A stretch of 64,000 nt of DNA from Vagococcus humatus (GCF_003950325.1 NZ_PXZH01000001.1:682001-746000), one strand, 5' to 3'; counted from the first letter of the stretch, positions 24,658 through 37,120 are shown. Numbers and translations: made by a program. The notes: generated by a model from the letters alone, not told the origin.

Positions 24658-26424
24658 TTATTCCTCTGTCTTTTCTGCAAATTGACTTTGATACAACTGC
24701 TCGTAAAAACCGCCAGCAGCTAATAAGCTGTCATGATTGCCTTGTTCAATAATGTGACCATCTTTCATCACTAAAATTAAATCTGCATCCTTAATAGTAC
24801 TTAACCGGTGAGCAATCACAAAACTAGTTCGCCCTTTCATAACTTTTGCCATAGCTTTTTGGATAAGTAGCTCTAACCGAGTATCCACTGAACTGGTTGC
24901 TTCATCTAAAATTAAAATTTTAGGATTTGAAATAACTGCTCGAGCAATGGTTAACAGTTGTTTTTGACCTAAAGAAACATTATCTGCCTCTTGATCAATC
25001 ATCATCTCATAACCATTTGGCATTGTCCGGATAAAATGATCCACATTGGCTGTCTTAGCAGCATCTACCACTTCATAATCAGTCGCCTCTAAATTACCAA
25101 AGCGAATATTTTCAGCAATAGTGTCAGGATAAAGCCAAGCATCTTGTAAAACCATGCCAAATAAAGAGCGAAGATCACTTCGGTTCATTTTTTTCGTGTC
25201 AATCCCATCAATTTTAATCGCACCTTCATTCACATCATAAAACCGCATTAATAAGTTAATCATTGTGGTTTTACCAGCACCTGTTGGCCCAACAATTGCG
25301 ACTGTCTGGCCTGGTTTCACTTCAAAACTAACTTGCTGGATCAAAGGTTTTTCAGGATCATAGCTAAAAGAAACTTGATCAAAGACCACATGACCTTGAA
25401 TATCTTCAGGTAAAGGAACATCCGTTATATTTTGCACTTCTTCAGGTTCGTCTAATATTTCAAAAATCCGTTCCACAGAAGCTGAGGCACTTTGAAGTAC
25501 AGCTGAAAGTTGAGTAATTTGACTCATAGGAGCATTGATTTGCCATACATATTGGATTAAAGCTTGTAAGTTTCCAATGGTTAAACTCCCTTGAATAACG
25601 AAAAAACCACCTAAAACAGCTGTTACAATATAAGCGATATACGCAGTTAAAGCCACAAGCGGCATCATTAAACCAGAAATAAAAGCAGAACGAAAACCAT
25701 AACCAGATAGCTCGTGACTAATATCTTTAAACCGAGTCAAAGTCGCTTCTTCTCGGCCAAATAATTTAATAACGCTAAACCCTGTTAGTTGTTCTTGAAC
25801 AAATCCGTTCATCTCACCTAGTGCATTTTGCTGATCTTGAAAATATTTTTGTGACTTTGCTACAATCACTTTTGAAATGATTAATGCTACAGGAATCATC
25901 AACACTCCAATCAACGCCATTTTGGCATGGATATAAAACATCATTCCTACAGCAAATACAATACCTAAGATAGCAGAAATAATCGGAATAAAACTTTGTT
26001 GCATCGCATTCATCAACGCATTAACATCATTAGTCATGCGTGATAAAACATCTCCTTGTTGATGGGTATCAAAATAAGAAACCGGTAGTCGGTTAATTTT
26101 TTTAGAAATGTCCTCTCTTAAATCTTTCATCGAACGCTGCACCACTAAAGTAATGAGTAAAGCAGATAAATACTGACACACACTATAACCAATTGCCAGT
26201 CCAACTAAAACGACTAACACTTGTTTAATATAAGCAAAGTTAATCGGTTCATGTTTGGCTAAATTTTGAATAATTTCTGTTGTAGGTAATCCAGTCACAA
26301 AAGGTAATAAAGCATTACAGATAACCGTTAAAATCGTTAAAAACACACCTAAAAAGAAAAGCCAGCGATAAGGACTTAAATAAGTCCATAATCGTTTAAA
26401 GGAAGATAATTTTCGCTTATTCAT
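24658..26424 (-). CDS. ABC multidrug exporter subunit, EfrB/LmrD-like
   Basis: The 588-residue half-transporter has an N-terminal six-helix exporter domain and a C-terminal ATPase domain. Walker A is GPTGAGKTT, the signature is VSLGQKQLLTIARA, Walker B is ILILDEATSSVD and the H-loop is IAHRL. The signature differs from canonical LSGGQ (VSLGQ), as is usual for one partner of heterodimeric exporters. It overlaps the partner gene by eight bases, so the two are translated together. The substrates are probably lipophilic drugs or dyes. Confidence 0.87.
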   Translation of the reverse strand: MNKRKLSSFKRLWTYLSPYRWLFFLGVFLTILTVICNALLPFVTGLPTTEIIQNLAKHEPINFAYIKQVLVVLVGLAIGYSVCQYLSALLITLVVQRSMKDLREDISKKINRLPVSYFDTHQQGDVLSRMTNDVNALMNAMQQSFIPIISAILGIVFAVGMMFYIHAKMALIGVLMIPVALIISKVIVAKSQKYFQDQQNALGEMNGFVQEQLTGFSVIKLFGREEATLTRFKDISHELSGYGFRSAFISGLMMPLVALTAYIAYIVTAVLGGFFVIQGSLTIGNLQALIQYVWQINAPMSQITQLSAVLQSASASVERIFEILDEPEEVQNITDVPLPEDIQGHVVFDQVSFSYDPEKPLIQQVSFEVKPGQTVAIVGPTGAGKTTMINLLMRFYDVNEGAIKIDGIDTKKMNRSDLRSLFGMVLQDAWLYPDTIAENIRFGNLEATDYEVVDAAKTANVDHFIRTMPNGYEMMIDQEADNVSLGQKQLLTIARAVISNPKILILDEATSSVDTRLELLIQKAMAKVMKGRTSFVIAHRLSTIKDADLILVMKDGHIIEQGNHDSLLAAGGFYEQLYQSQFAEKTEE

Positions 26425-28153
26425 GGGCTAATTCCTCCTTTGATAACTGAGAAAAAGCAATGTCTCGGTAAATATCACAGTGATCTAATAACTCTTGATG
26501 AGTCCCAAGACCTACTACTTCTCCTTCATTTAAGACCACAATTTTATCTGCATCCATAATTGAACTAATCCGTTGAGCCACAATCATTACCGTAGACTGT
26601 TTTGTTTCTTTTTTTAACTGTTCCCGTAATTTAGCATCTGTTTGATAATCTAAGGCTGAAAAACTATCATCAAAAATATAAATAGCTGGTCGACGGATAA
26701 TAGCTCTAGCAATAGCTAATCGTTGTTTTTGACCTCCTGAAAAGTTAGAACCACCTTCTGATAAATGTTCTTCTAACCCTTTTGGCTTACTTGCCACAAA
26801 CTCTGTAGCTTGAGCAATTTCTAAAGCATAGTCTAAATCTTCCTCTGTCGCATCTGGTTTTCCCATTAATAAATTATCCCGAATGCTACCTTCAAATAAA
26901 ATCGCTTTTTGAGGAATATAACCTATTTTTTGCCGTAAAGCATGTAAATTATAATCCCTAACATCTACTCCATCTATTTGAATACTGCCTTTTGTCACAT
27001 CATAGAAACGAGGAATTAATTGAATTAAAGTAGACTTACCACTTCCTGTACTACCAATAAAGGCAATCGTCTCTCCAGGATTCACCTCAAAGCTAACATC
27101 TCGAATTACTGGACTCTCAACTGTTCCTGGATAAGCAAAGGTTACTTGATTAAAAGATACCACTCCATTCGTTCTAGTTTCTTTAACTCCATCTGGCTTA
27201 TCGGTAATCGTGGATGATAATTCTAATACCTCCTGAATTCGATTAGCCGAAACAGCTGCTCGTGGATACATCATAAAAATAACTGTAAATAGCATAAAAG
27301 AAAATAGTGCATGAAACACATATTCAATCGTTGCAATTAAATTACCAACCTCTAATTGCCCCATATCAATATACTTAGCACCCATCCAAATAATCAATAC
27401 CATTACTAAATTAAACAAGAAAAAGAAAGCAGGCTGTGCCGCAGCCACTAATTTAAATAATTTCGTAGAAGTATCAGTAAAGGCTGCATTGACTTGATCA
27501 AATCTTTTTTCTTCAAATTTTTCATTAACAAAAGCACGAATGACTCTTAAACCAGACAAATTCTCTCGCATAATGCCGTTAATGTTATCTAATTCTGTTT
27601 GTTGCCTTTCTGACAATGGTTTAGAATACTTAGCAATAATGATAATACCTATAGTTAAAAAAGGTAATGCCAGAAACACATACCTAGCTAATAATGGACT
27701 TCGCTTAATCACTATCGTAATACTAGCGATGAACATCATCGGTGTCATAAAACCGGTTCGCAAAACTTGACCTAAAAAAAGCATGACTTGATAGGCATCA
27801 TTTGTTACACGAGTAATCAAAGAAGATACCCCAATTTGTTCATACTCACCATGTGAAAATTGTTGAATATTTTCAAACATATCATCTCTCAAATCCACAA
27901 TAATTCGGTTGTTTAGTTTAGCACCTACGTAAGATAACATGATATGTAAAGTAATCCCAATCACGGTAATAATGACCATATACCAGCCAATTTTTTTCAC
28001 ATTCTCCATATTGCCAGTTTCAAGACCTGAGTCAATCATACGTCCTAACAATGTAGGTAGTCCTAATTCAATTACAATAAAACCAAACACACATAAAAAG
28101 TTAAGCAATAACAATTTTTTGTGTCGCATGGTATATTGCCACATTAGTTTCAT
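26417..28153 (-). CDS. ABC multidrug exporter subunit, EfrA/LmrC-like
   Basis: The 578-residue half-transporter has six membrane helices and an ATPase with Walker A GSTGSGKST, signature FSGGQKQRLAIARA and a Walker B ending in Asp-Asp (IYIFDDSFSALD) instead of Asp-Glu. The missing catalytic Glu marks the degenerate-site partner of a heterodimeric exporter. It is the first gene of the pair. A T-run terminator hairpin lies in its leader at 28242-28265. Confidence 0.87.
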   Translation of the reverse strand: MKLMWQYTMRHKKLLLLNFLCVFGFIVIELGLPTLLGRMIDSGLETGNMENVKKIGWYMVIITVIGITLHIMLSYVGAKLNNRIIVDLRDDMFENIQQFSHGEYEQIGVSSLITRVTNDAYQVMLFLGQVLRTGFMTPMMFIASITIVIKRSPLLARYVFLALPFLTIGIIIIAKYSKPLSERQQTELDNINGIMRENLSGLRVIRAFVNEKFEEKRFDQVNAAFTDTSTKLFKLVAAAQPAFFFLFNLVMVLIIWMGAKYIDMGQLEVGNLIATIEYVFHALFSFMLFTVIFMMYPRAAVSANRIQEVLELSSTITDKPDGVKETRTNGVVSFNQVTFAYPGTVESPVIRDVSFEVNPGETIAFIGSTGSGKSTLIQLIPRFYDVTKGSIQIDGVDVRDYNLHALRQKIGYIPQKAILFEGSIRDNLLMGKPDATEEDLDYALEIAQATEFVASKPKGLEEHLSEGGSNFSGGQKQRLAIARAIIRRPAIYIFDDSFSALDYQTDAKLREQLKKETKQSTVMIVAQRISSIMDADKIVVLNEGEVVGLGTHQELLDHCDIYRDIAFSQLSKEELAHE

Positions 28154-28241
28154 CTTAATTTCACCCTCCCGTACTCATTATCTATTTAATATAACATAGA
28201 TTTATGAAATAAATGTGAAATAATACTACTTGTTCCCAGTA

Positions 28242-28265
28242 TAAAAAAAGGGAGTTAATCTCCTT
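28242..28265 (-). terminator. Terminator-like hairpin in the leader of the exporter operon
   Basis: On the minus strand AAAGGAG and CTCCCTTT form a stem followed by seven Ts, about 90 bases before the first exporter gene. Any transcript starting further right would have to read through it, so it may be an attenuator. It could instead shield the operon from antisense reading. Confidence 0.55.
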
Positions 28266-28338
28266 TCTATACAATTAGTCATTATTATGGTAAAATGGTT
28301 TTAATTGTTAAGAACACGTTGATTTTTTTATCGATTTA

Positions 28339-28438
28339 AAATGAAACAAACAGACGAGGTTTCATTTCATTAGAGTAGATTTTAATACCATTCTCTCCTA
28401 ATGAAAATCTAAGAAAAATGACAGGTGACCTATCACCT
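28339..28438 (+). ncRNA. Structured 5' leader of rpoY-rnjA (three hairpins)
   Basis: Three consecutive inverted repeats are seen: AAATGAAAC/GTTTCATTT (28339-28367), CATTAG/CTAATG with an inner AGAG/CTCT (28368-28403) and AGGTGA/TCACCT (28423-28438). They lie 85 bases before the rpoY start in the 368-base gap. No known riboswitch is recognised; a leader under RNase or ribosomal control is possible. Confidence 0.45.
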
Positions 28439-28521
28439 TATTTTCGTGTGCAAAAAAACATGACAAACATTTAACCATAAGAATAATTAAATTTAGTTAT
28501 AAATAAAAAGGAGTTAACAAC

Positions 28522-28737
28522 ATGATTTATAAAGTTTACTATCAAGAAACCAAAACAAGAAACCCTAAAAGAGAACAAACACAATCTCTTTACTTAGAAG
28601 CTGACTCTGTAATTGAAGTCAGAGATTTATTGGACAAACATACCCCATATAATGTCGAATATATTCAAGAACTAGATGATAATCATCTAGCTTACGAAAA
28701 AGAAAATGCTGACTTTTCACTAACGGAGTTTAACTAA
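28522..28737 (+). CDS. rpoY: RNA polymerase epsilon subunit RpoY
   Basis: The 71-residue acidic protein is the small epsilon (DUF1447) subunit found only in Firmicutes RNA polymerase. [27 protein letters not shown] is the family N-terminus. It binds near the beta-prime jaw and may protect the polymerase from phage Gp2-like proteins. An AAGGAG site precedes the ATG. It is followed one base later by rnjA, the conserved order in this phylum. Confidence 0.93.
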   Translation: MIYKVYYQETKTRNPKREQTQSLYLEADSVIEVRDLLDKHTPYNVEYIQELDDNHLAYEKENADFSLTEFN

Positions 28738-28738
28738 C

Positions 28739-30418
28739 ATGAAACCTTCCATAAAAAATAACGAAACAGGAGTTTTCGCTATTGGTGGTTTAGGAGAAAT
28801 TGGTAAAAATACGTATGGGGTACAATTTCAAGATGAAATTATTTTAGTAGACGCAGGAATTAAGTTTCCTGAAGATGATCTACTTGGGATTGATTATGTC
28901 ATTCCAGATTATACTTACATTAAACAAAATCTTAAAAAAATTAAGGCTTTAGTTATCACTCATGGTCACGAAGATCACATTGGTGGTATTCCTTACTTAT
29001 TAAAAGAAGCGAATATTCCCATTTATGCAGGACCTTTAGCTTTAGCTTTAATTACTAACAAATTAGAAGAGCATGGTTTACTTAGAAATGCTGAGCTACA
29101 CACAATCAACGAGGATACCGTTTTAAAATTCAGAAAAACTTCAGTGAGCTTTTTCCGAACTACTCACAGTATTCCAGATGCACTAGGAGTCGTAGTTAAA
29201 ACACCTTCTGGAAATATTGTTCTGACTGGAGATTTCAAATTTGACTTTACTCCTGTTGGTGAGCCACCTAATTTACAAAAAATGGCAAAAATTGGTGAAG
29301 AAGGAGTTCTGTGTTTACTAGCAGATAGTACTAATGCTGAAATTCCAGATTTTACTAAGTCAGAAAAAACAATTGGAGAATCAATCAATCATATCTTCCA
29401 AAAAATCAATGGACGGATTATTTTTGCTACTTTTGCCTCTAACATTTTCAGACTACAACAGACAGCTGAAGCTGCTGTTAAAACCGGTAGAAAAATTGCA
29501 GTATTCGGTCGAAGCATGGAAAATGCTATTATCAATGGACAAAAATTAGGCTACATCAAAGTTCCTAAAAATACCTTCATTGATCAAAAAGAAATCAATA
29601 ACTACCAAGCCAATGAAATTTTAATTTTATGTACAGGCTCACAAGGTGAACCTATGGCAGCTCTTAGCCGGATTGCTAACGGAACTCATAGACAAATCTC
29701 TATTCAACCAGGAGATACTGTTGTCTTTTCAAGTTCTCCAATTCCAGGTAACACAACAAGTGTGAATCATGTCATCAACTTGTTATCAGAAGCTGGTGCT
29801 GAAGTTATTCACGGAAAAGTCAATAACATCCATACTTCTGGTCACGGTGGCCAACAAGAACAAAAATTAATGTTAAGTTTAATGAAACCTAAATTCTTTA
29901 TGCCAGTTCACGGAGAATATCGTATGTTAAAAATTCATACAGGTTTAGCACAAGATGTTGGTGTGTTAAAAGAGAACTGTTTTATTTTAGAAAATGGTGA
30001 AGTATTAGCCTTAACTGAAGAAACAGCACGTCTAGCTGGACATTTTCAAGCTGGAGATGTCTATGTGGATGGTAGCGGCGTAGGAGATATTGGTAACATT
30101 GTCTTACGAGATCGCCGTATTCTATCTGAAGAAGGTTTAGTGGTTGCAGTTATCACTGTTGACTATAAACGTCGACAAATTTTAGCTGGGCCAGATATTT
30201 TATCCCGTGGTTTTATTTATATGCGGGAATCTGGTGACCTAATCAATGATTGTCAACGTATCTTAACAAAAGCATTAAATAAAACGTTACAAGATCCTAA
30301 GGTGAATGATGGTATGATTAGAGATACTATTATCAGTACTCTTCATCCTTTCTTAGCAGAACGAACAGAAAGACACCCTATGATCTTGCCTATGGTCTTA
30401 ACACCGGAAATACATTAA
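28739..30418 (+). CDS. rnjA: Ribonuclease J1
   Basis: The 559-residue metallo-beta-lactamase/beta-CASP nuclease degrades and matures RNA as a 5'-3' exonuclease and endonuclease. The zinc motif HGHEDHIGG (His75, His77, Asp79, His80), GDFKFD, the beta-CASP region FGRSMENA and the C-terminal [15 protein letters not shown] are intact. Its start is one base after the rpoY stop; ACGGAG within rpoY provides the ribosome site. It ends in a bidirectional terminator. Confidence 0.95.
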   Translation: MKPSIKNNETGVFAIGGLGEIGKNTYGVQFQDEIILVDAGIKFPEDDLLGIDYVIPDYTYIKQNLKKIKALVITHGHEDHIGGIPYLLKEANIPIYAGPLALALITNKLEEHGLLRNAELHTINEDTVLKFRKTSVSFFRTTHSIPDALGVVVKTPSGNIVLTGDFKFDFTPVGEPPNLQKMAKIGEEGVLCLLADSTNAEIPDFTKSEKTIGESINHIFQKINGRIIFATFASNIFRLQQTAEAAVKTGRKIAVFGRSMENAIINGQKLGYIKVPKNTFIDQKEINNYQANEILILCTGSQGEPMAALSRIANGTHRQISIQPGDTVVFSSSPIPGNTTSVNHVINLLSEAGAEVIHGKVNNIHTSGHGGQQEQKLMLSLMKPKFFMPVHGEYRMLKIHTGLAQDVGVLKENCFILENGEVLALTEETARLAGHFQAGDVYVDGSGVGDIGNIVLRDRRILSEEGLVVAVITVDYKRRQILAGPDILSRGFIYMRESGDLINDCQRILTKALNKTLQDPKVNDGMIRDTIISTLHPFLAERTERHPMILPMVLTPEIH

Positions 30419-30435
30419 TTTTTACCACTAAAACT

Positions 30436-30483
30436 AAAAATGGTAGAACTTCTTATATAACAAGAAGCTCTACCATTTTTTTA
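30436..30483. terminator. Bidirectional terminator after rnjA
   Basis: AAAAATGGTAGAACTTCTT and AAGAAGCTCTACCATTTTT form a long stem ending in T7. Confidence 0.85.
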
Positions 30484-30528
30484 TTTGTCTATCATTTTCA
30501 TAGTTACTAAAAACCACTATTAATCTGA

Positions 30529-30753
30529 TTAATAGCCTTTAGCCTGCCATTTAATCCGTTGACGAGTCTGACATCTAGAACAACGTCCACTGCACTGACA
30601 ACTAGTTGGTTCCTCTTTGGTAAAAGTAGGTAGATTTTTTTTATCATCAACCTCTTCTTTGATTCCTTGAACCCCTTTACGAATACTTGTATAAGCATCA
30701 TATAAACCATCTTTTACTTCTTCTTTTAAATTATCTAATTCTATCTTTTTCAT
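30529..30753 (-). CDS. Small cysteine-rich protein (74 aa)
   Basis: The protein has a charged helical N-terminal half (LKEEVKDGLYDAYTSIRKGVQGIKEEV) and a C-terminal CQCSGRCSRCQTRQRIKWQAKGY tail with four cysteines in a CxCx3Cx2C pattern. This could bind a metal ion. GAGGGGG lies a few bases before ATG 30753. I do not recognise a family. It lies between rnjA and the tRNA genes. Confidence 0.6.
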   Translation of the reverse strand: MKKIELDNLKEEVKDGLYDAYTSIRKGVQGIKEEVDDKKNLPTFTKEEPTSCQCSGRCSRCQTRQRIKWQAKGY

Positions 30754-30852
30754 TGCTCTATCCCCCTCTCTATTTTAAATACTCACTATCTTCATTCTAA
30801 CATATTCTTGATAAAAAAAAACAACCTTCAATAATTGAAAGTTGCTTGCAAC

Positions 30853-30923
30853 TGGGCTAGCTGGATTCGAACCAACGAATGACGGAGTCAAAGTCCGTTG
30901 CCTTACCGCTTGGCTATAGCCCA
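30853..30923 (-). tRNA. tRNA-Gln (anticodon TTG)
   Basis: The minus strand folds into a cloverleaf: acceptor TGGGCTA with TAGCCCA, anticodon stem ACGGA/TCCGT with loop CTTTGAC (TTG), and T loop GTTCGAATC. CCA is not encoded. Confidence 0.97.
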
Positions 30924-30933
30924 ATAAAAAAAA

Positions 30934-31015
30934 TGGAGGAAAGTGGATTCGAACCACTGAACCCTAAGGAACGGATTTACAGTCCGTCGCGTTTAGCCAC
31001 TTCGCTATTCCTCCA
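30934..31015 (-). tRNA. tRNA-Tyr (anticodon GTA)
   Basis: The minus strand is an 82-base class II tRNA: acceptor TGGAGGA/TCCTCCA, anticodon stem ACGGA/TCCGT with loop CTGTAAA (GTA), a long variable arm (TCCTTAGGG) and T loop GTTCGAATC. It is 10 bases from tRNA-Gln and probably co-transcribed. Confidence 0.97.
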
Positions 31016-31122
31016 TAAGCTAGGTTGTTAACAATTGCTGTCTCAACCTTACATACTTATCATACAAAAAAAAGAGAAAAATTTCAAGTAATTTTTACAA
31101 CTTTTTTTATTTTTTTTGTTTT

Positions 31123-31353
31123 TTATTGAAAAAGGTTCCATTGTCGAATAATTTCTTCATAGGCTTGATCTAAATTACTTGCTAGACTAACTTCATTGTC
31201 ATTCATATGCACTTCATATTTTTTAGAACTTATTTCAATAATTTCACCAATTGTTTTTTTTCCAATGGATAAAGTATGTACAGCTTGTGTTTCACCGTTA
31301 ACTTCACGTGTGGTTTCTTTTACAGAAACTTCAATATCTTTATTTTTTTTCAT
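31123..31353 (-). CDS. DUF2969 family protein (76 aa)
   Basis: The 76-residue protein matches the DUF2969 family of Lactobacillales: KKNKDIEVSVKET, LSIGKKTIGEIIEI and a C-terminal YEEIIRQWNLFQ. The function of the family is unknown. It has an AGGAGTT site before ATG 31353 and stands alone before the tRNA pair on the same strand. Confidence 0.75.
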   Translation of the reverse strand: MKKNKDIEVSVKETTREVNGETQAVHTLSIGKKTIGEIIEISSKKYEVHMNDNEVSLASNLDQAYEEIIRQWNLFQ

Positions 31354-31457
31354 TTGTTAACTCCTTTTGATTAATTTAAAATCAGTTCTAGTACAGTATA
31401 GCATACTTTAAAAAAAGTAGTAAAAAAGTCCACTAATCTTTTTCTTTTTTTGTTATT

Positions 31458-31940
31458 CTAATTAGGCAAATACTGAAAGATAAGTTGATCTTTTAATAAT
31501 TGGCCAAATTCATAGATAGGTTCTGAATAATGCTGGACAAAATAGTTAACTTCCCTTTTTACCTCTTTAAATCCACACCGAGTATACACTTTAATGGCAG
31601 GTAAAGAAGTTTCTCCAGTTTTAACGTATAAAGGATAGTCTTGACTATCTTGGGCTTGTATTTTTAACCCTTTAAGATAACTTGTTATAGCATATTCAAC
31701 TAATAAAGTGGCTATCCCTTTGCCTTGACACTGTTCAGAAACTGCCACATTCTTTATTTCAGCTTGGTTCTGGCTATACCCTAACACTAGCACTCCTATC
31801 ACCTGTTGATTGCATTCACTAATGATAAGTTGATTTTTTTCTAGATAGCTATTCACTTTTTCCCTATCTGGATCAGCTAACAATAATAGATCCATAGGCA
31901 GTGGTTCATTTTTTTTCAATGGTCTAATGATGACAGTCAT
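31458..31940 (-). CDS. GNAT-family N-acetyltransferase
   Basis: The 160-residue protein has the GNAT acetyl-CoA pocket [19 protein letters not shown] (about 86-104), a preceding core strand [20 protein letters not shown] and a C-terminal [13 protein letters not shown]. The substrate is not evident. Its start overlaps the 3' end of yidD, so the two are coupled in one transcript. Confidence 0.82.
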   Translation of the reverse strand: MTVIIRPLKKNEPLPMDLLLLADPDREKVNSYLEKNQLIISECNQQVIGVLVLGYSQNQAEIKNVAVSEQCQGKGIATLLVEYAITSYLKGLKIQAQDSQDYPLYVKTGETSLPAIKVYTRCGFKEVKREVNYFVQHYSEPIYEFGQLLKDQLIFQYLPN

Positions 31941-32223
31941 GATTATCTTCCTTATTTTTTTGATAGGGACCTGGGTAACATTGATCAGGATTTCGTTTTA
32001 AACTAAATGTTAACGGAACGTAATCAATCCCACCTTTTACAAGAGGTTGACATCTTAAAATACGACTAATCCCCATAATAAGCCCTTTTAGTGGTCCGTG
32101 GTAGGTTAAAGCATCTACCATATACTGAGAACAAGTTGGATGATATCGACACCTTTTAGGCAGTCCTGGGGAAATACGTCGTTGATAAAAACGAACTCCA
32201 GCAATAAATAAACGATTAATCAT
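31924..32223 (-). CDS. yidD: Membrane protein insertion efficiency factor YidD
   Basis: The 99-residue protein has the YidD signature [25 protein letters not shown], followed by [24 protein letters not shown]. It is a small membrane-associated protein that helps YidC-dependent membrane insertion. Length is slightly above the usual 70-90 residues because of a hydrophilic tail rich in His (KEDNHDCHH). Confidence 0.93.
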   Translation of the reverse strand: MINRLFIAGVRFYQRRISPGLPKRCRYHPTCSQYMVDALTYHGPLKGLIMGISRILRCQPLVKGGIDYVPLTFSLKRNPDQCYPGPYQKNKEDNHDCHH

Positions 32224-32286
32224 ATCACTAAAAACTCCTTTATAATGAAGAGAAAAGTCACAACCTAATCAGGTCATGACTTTCTT

Positions 32287-32466
32287 TTATTTCATAAATT
32301 CTAAAATATGTTGCCAAACAGATTGATGGAAAACATCTGTAGCTTTTCCTTCACCAATCACACTATAACCAACCATAGAACCAATCATAAATAAGACTAA
32401 CCCTATGATTAAAATAAGGACAACAAATAAGACACGTTTAAGGACATGCTTTGAAATATTATCCAT
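32287..32466 (-). CDS. epuA: EpuA-like small membrane protein (DNA-directed RNA polymerase subunit beta family name)
   Basis: ATG 32466 opens 59 codons: MDNISKHVLKRVLFVVLILI, a single membrane helix to about residue 31, then YSVIGEGKATDVFHQSVWQHIL. This is the EpuA-type protein that lies beside murA in many Lactobacillales and carries a misleading polymerase-subunit name. It follows murA by 18 bases with an AGGAG site. Its function is unknown. Confidence 0.8.
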   Translation of the reverse strand: MDNISKHVLKRVLFVVLILIIGLVLFMIGSMVGYSVIGEGKATDVFHQSVWQHILEFMK

Positions 32467-32484
32467 CTTCTTCTAAACTCCTTA

Positions 32485-33807
32485 TTAGTTAGAGTGAGTA
32501 AGTGTTTCAGTAGTTTCAACCATACTTGAGTTTTTATTTGCTAAAGGGTTAACTCGTTCGATGTTAGCTCCTAATTTTTGAAGCTTCTCATGAAACTTAT
32601 AGTAGCCACGATCTAAATATTCTAAATGAGTCACTTTAGTTCTACCTTCTGCTACTAGTCCAGCCAAAATCAAAGCTGCTGCAGCACGTAAATCTGTAGC
32701 TGCTACTTGTGCACCTTTTAACGAAGTATTGTCGTAAATATAAGCGACATTTTGGTCAATCTTAAATTTCGCACCCATTTTCTCTAACTCTAATAAATGT
32801 TGGAATCGATTTTCAAAAACTGTTTCAGTAATAACGCTTGTTCCCATAGCGATTGTTTGAATCGTGCTCATTTGGGCTTGCATATCTGTTGGAAAGCCTG
32901 GATGAGGTAACGTTTTGATATTAGTCGATTTAAGAGTTTCAGGCCCTACTACACGTAAACCTTCTGCTTCTTCTTCAATCATGACACCCATTTCTCTTAA
33001 CTTAGAAATCAGTGGGCGATTATGCTCAGGTATAGCTTCTTTAATTAAAAGATTGCCTTGAGTCATAGCAGCAGCTACCATAAATGTTCCTGCTTCTATT
33101 CTATCTTGAACAATTCGGTGTTCCACCGCTTTTAAGTGGGTTACCCCTTCAATTTTAATCATTTCAGTTCCGGCACCTACTACTTTAGCTCCCATTTTAT
33201 TTAAAATATTAGCTAAATCCACAATTTCTGGTTCTCGTGCCACGTTTTCAATAACTGTTTTACCTTCTGCTAATACAGCTGCCATCATAATATTTTGAGT
33301 AGCCCCAACACTTGGAAAATCTAAATAAATTCTAGCACCTTTTAGACCATTTTCAGCAATAGCTTCAATATAACCATCTTCTTGATTAATGGTGGCTCCT
33401 AGTGCTTCAAATCCTTTCAGATGTAAATCAATCGGTCTTTTTCCTATAGCACAACCACCAGGCATAGCCACTCGAGCATGTAAATTTCTAGCTAAAAGTG
33501 GGCCCATTACAACAATTGAGGCACGCATTTGACTAACATACTCATAAGGTGCTTCGATATGTAATGGTTTTGTTGCATCAATAGTAATTTCATTATGTGC
33601 TTCATCAAAATGTAACTCAGTATTTAAATGGCGGATGACTTCGTTCATCATAAAAACATCCGATAAAATAGGAACATTTTTTAACTTTGTCACACCATTA
33701 TCTGCTAATAAACTAGCCGCTAAAATCGGTAAAACAGCATTTTTTGCTCCCTCAATAGTGACATCACCGATTAACCGATGACCACCTTGCACTAACATAT
33801 ATTCCAC
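32485..33807 (-). CDS. murA: UDP-N-acetylglucosamine 1-carboxyvinyltransferase MurA
   Basis: The 440-residue enzyme transfers enolpyruvate to UDP-GlcNAc, the first committed step of peptidoglycan synthesis and the fosfomycin target. [15 protein letters not shown] is at the N-terminus, and [17 protein letters not shown] carries the catalytic Cys119, so it should be fosfomycin sensitive. FPTDMQAQ and [13 protein letters not shown] are present. It follows the atp operon and a DUF1146 gene, the usual MurA1 location. Confidence 0.95.
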   Translation of the reverse strand: MEYMLVQGGHRLIGDVTIEGAKNAVLPILAASLLADNGVTKLKNVPILSDVFMMNEVIRHLNTELHFDEAHNEITIDATKPLHIEAPYEYVSQMRASIVVMGPLLARNLHARVAMPGGCAIGKRPIDLHLKGFEALGATINQEDGYIEAIAENGLKGARIYLDFPSVGATQNIMMAAVLAEGKTVIENVAREPEIVDLANILNKMGAKVVGAGTEMIKIEGVTHLKAVEHRIVQDRIEAGTFMVAAAMTQGNLLIKEAIPEHNRPLISKLREMGVMIEEEAEGLRVVGPETLKSTNIKTLPHPGFPTDMQAQMSTIQTIAMGTSVITETVFENRFQHLLELEKMGAKFKIDQNVAYIYDNTSLKGAQVAATDLRAAAALILAGLVAEGRTKVTHLEYLDRGYYKFHEKLQKLGANIERVNPLANKNSSMVETTETLTHSN

Positions 33808-33862
33808 TACTTGGTCCCCCCAAAAAACGTAATCAATAGTCTTTTTTTACTCATTATTTAAC

Positions 33863-34099
33863 TTATTTAGGCATGGTTATAAAAAAGTTTCTAATTAAGT
33901 CCATACATTCTAATAAAAATGAACTAGCTAAATAACCAATGCCAATCGAAATTAACAAATAAACCATTCTAATTTGAATCAAGTTAGTCTTTTTAAAAAA
34001 TTGGTCGGTTCTAATCGATTGTAACGACCAAAAGGTTAAATAGATAAAACTAAAATGACTGATCACCCGAACTAAAGCAGGTATGCCGTAAACTTGCAT
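33863..34099 (-). CDS. DUF1146 family membrane protein (YwzB-like)
   Basis: The 78-residue protein has two hydrophobic helices (about 10-26 and 47-63) and matches DUF1146/YwzB, which is regularly found between atpC and murA in Bacilli (LVRVISHFSFIYLTFWSLQSI). A GAAGGTG site precedes ATG 34099. The function is unknown. Confidence 0.8.
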   Translation of the reverse strand: MQVYGIPALVRVISHFSFIYLTFWSLQSIRTDQFFKKTNLIQIRMVYLLISIGIGYLASSFLLECMDLIRNFFITMPK

Positions 34100-34311
34100 G
34101 GTTATTGTTCACCTTCTAACAGAGTATTTCATGTAACTTTCTATATTCTAGCACAATTCATCTAGAAAAAAAAGCAAGTGTTCCTACTTCTCATATTTCC
34201 ATTAGAAAGCTAATCAGCAAAATTCATCATACCTAATAATTTTTGACTAGACAACTTTTATGCTTTTTTTAAATAAGCATAAAAAAAAGCAACGCCTAAA
34301 GCGTTACTTTT

Positions 34312-34725
34312 TTAATATTTGTTTGAAATGTTAATCCGGTTAATAGCTCGTCGTAATGAAACTTCTGCACGACGTAATTTATCCGCATTTTTCTGTTCTT
34401 TAGCTTCTTGGATTCGTTTCTCAGCTCGTTGTTTAGCTCGTTCTGCTCGAGGAACATCAATATCTTCTGCTTTTTCAGCACTATCGACTAAAACAGTGAT
34501 CACATTATCACGAACTTCCATAATCCCACCACTCACAGCAATAATTTCTTGTGTTCCATCATCCAGTTTAATACGAACTTCGTCAATAACTAAAGGAACA
34601 ATAATAGGAGCATGGTTAGCCATAATTCCTATATCTCCCTCAGTTGTTCGGCCAATTACCATTTTAGCTTCATGCTCGTATACGAGACCATTTGGAGTTA
34701 CTACTTCTACTTGAACTAAAGCCAT
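34312..34725 (-). CDS. atpC: ATP synthase epsilon subunit
   Basis: The 137-residue protein has the N-terminal beta-barrel (VVTPNGLVYEHEAKMVIGRTTEGDIGIMANHAPII) and the C-terminal helical hairpin (RAKQRAEKRIQEAK, RRAEVSLRRAINRINI). It couples the rotor to F1 and can inhibit ATP hydrolysis. It is the last gene of the atp operon, 16 bases after atpD. Confidence 0.95.
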   Translation of the reverse strand: MALVQVEVVTPNGLVYEHEAKMVIGRTTEGDIGIMANHAPIIVPLVIDEVRIKLDDGTQEIIAVSGGIMEVRDNVITVLVDSAEKAEDIDVPRAERAKQRAEKRIQEAKEQKNADKLRRAEVSLRRAINRINISNKY

Positions 34726-34741
34726 AGTATTTCCTCCATTC

Positions 34742-37088
<2,347 letters not shown>

Positions 37089-37120
37089 ACAAATTCACCA
37101 TCCCTTCTTCTTTGGCTACA

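Noticed and set aside
30507-30710. Second frame over the cysteine-rich small protein
   Set aside because: It overlaps the 74-codon frame, which has the better ribosome site and the CxCx3Cx2C pattern.
34319-34714. Plus-strand frame of 131 codons opposite atpC
   Set aside because: It is antisense to a conserved ATP synthase gene, with no ribosome site and Arg/Ser-rich shadow composition.
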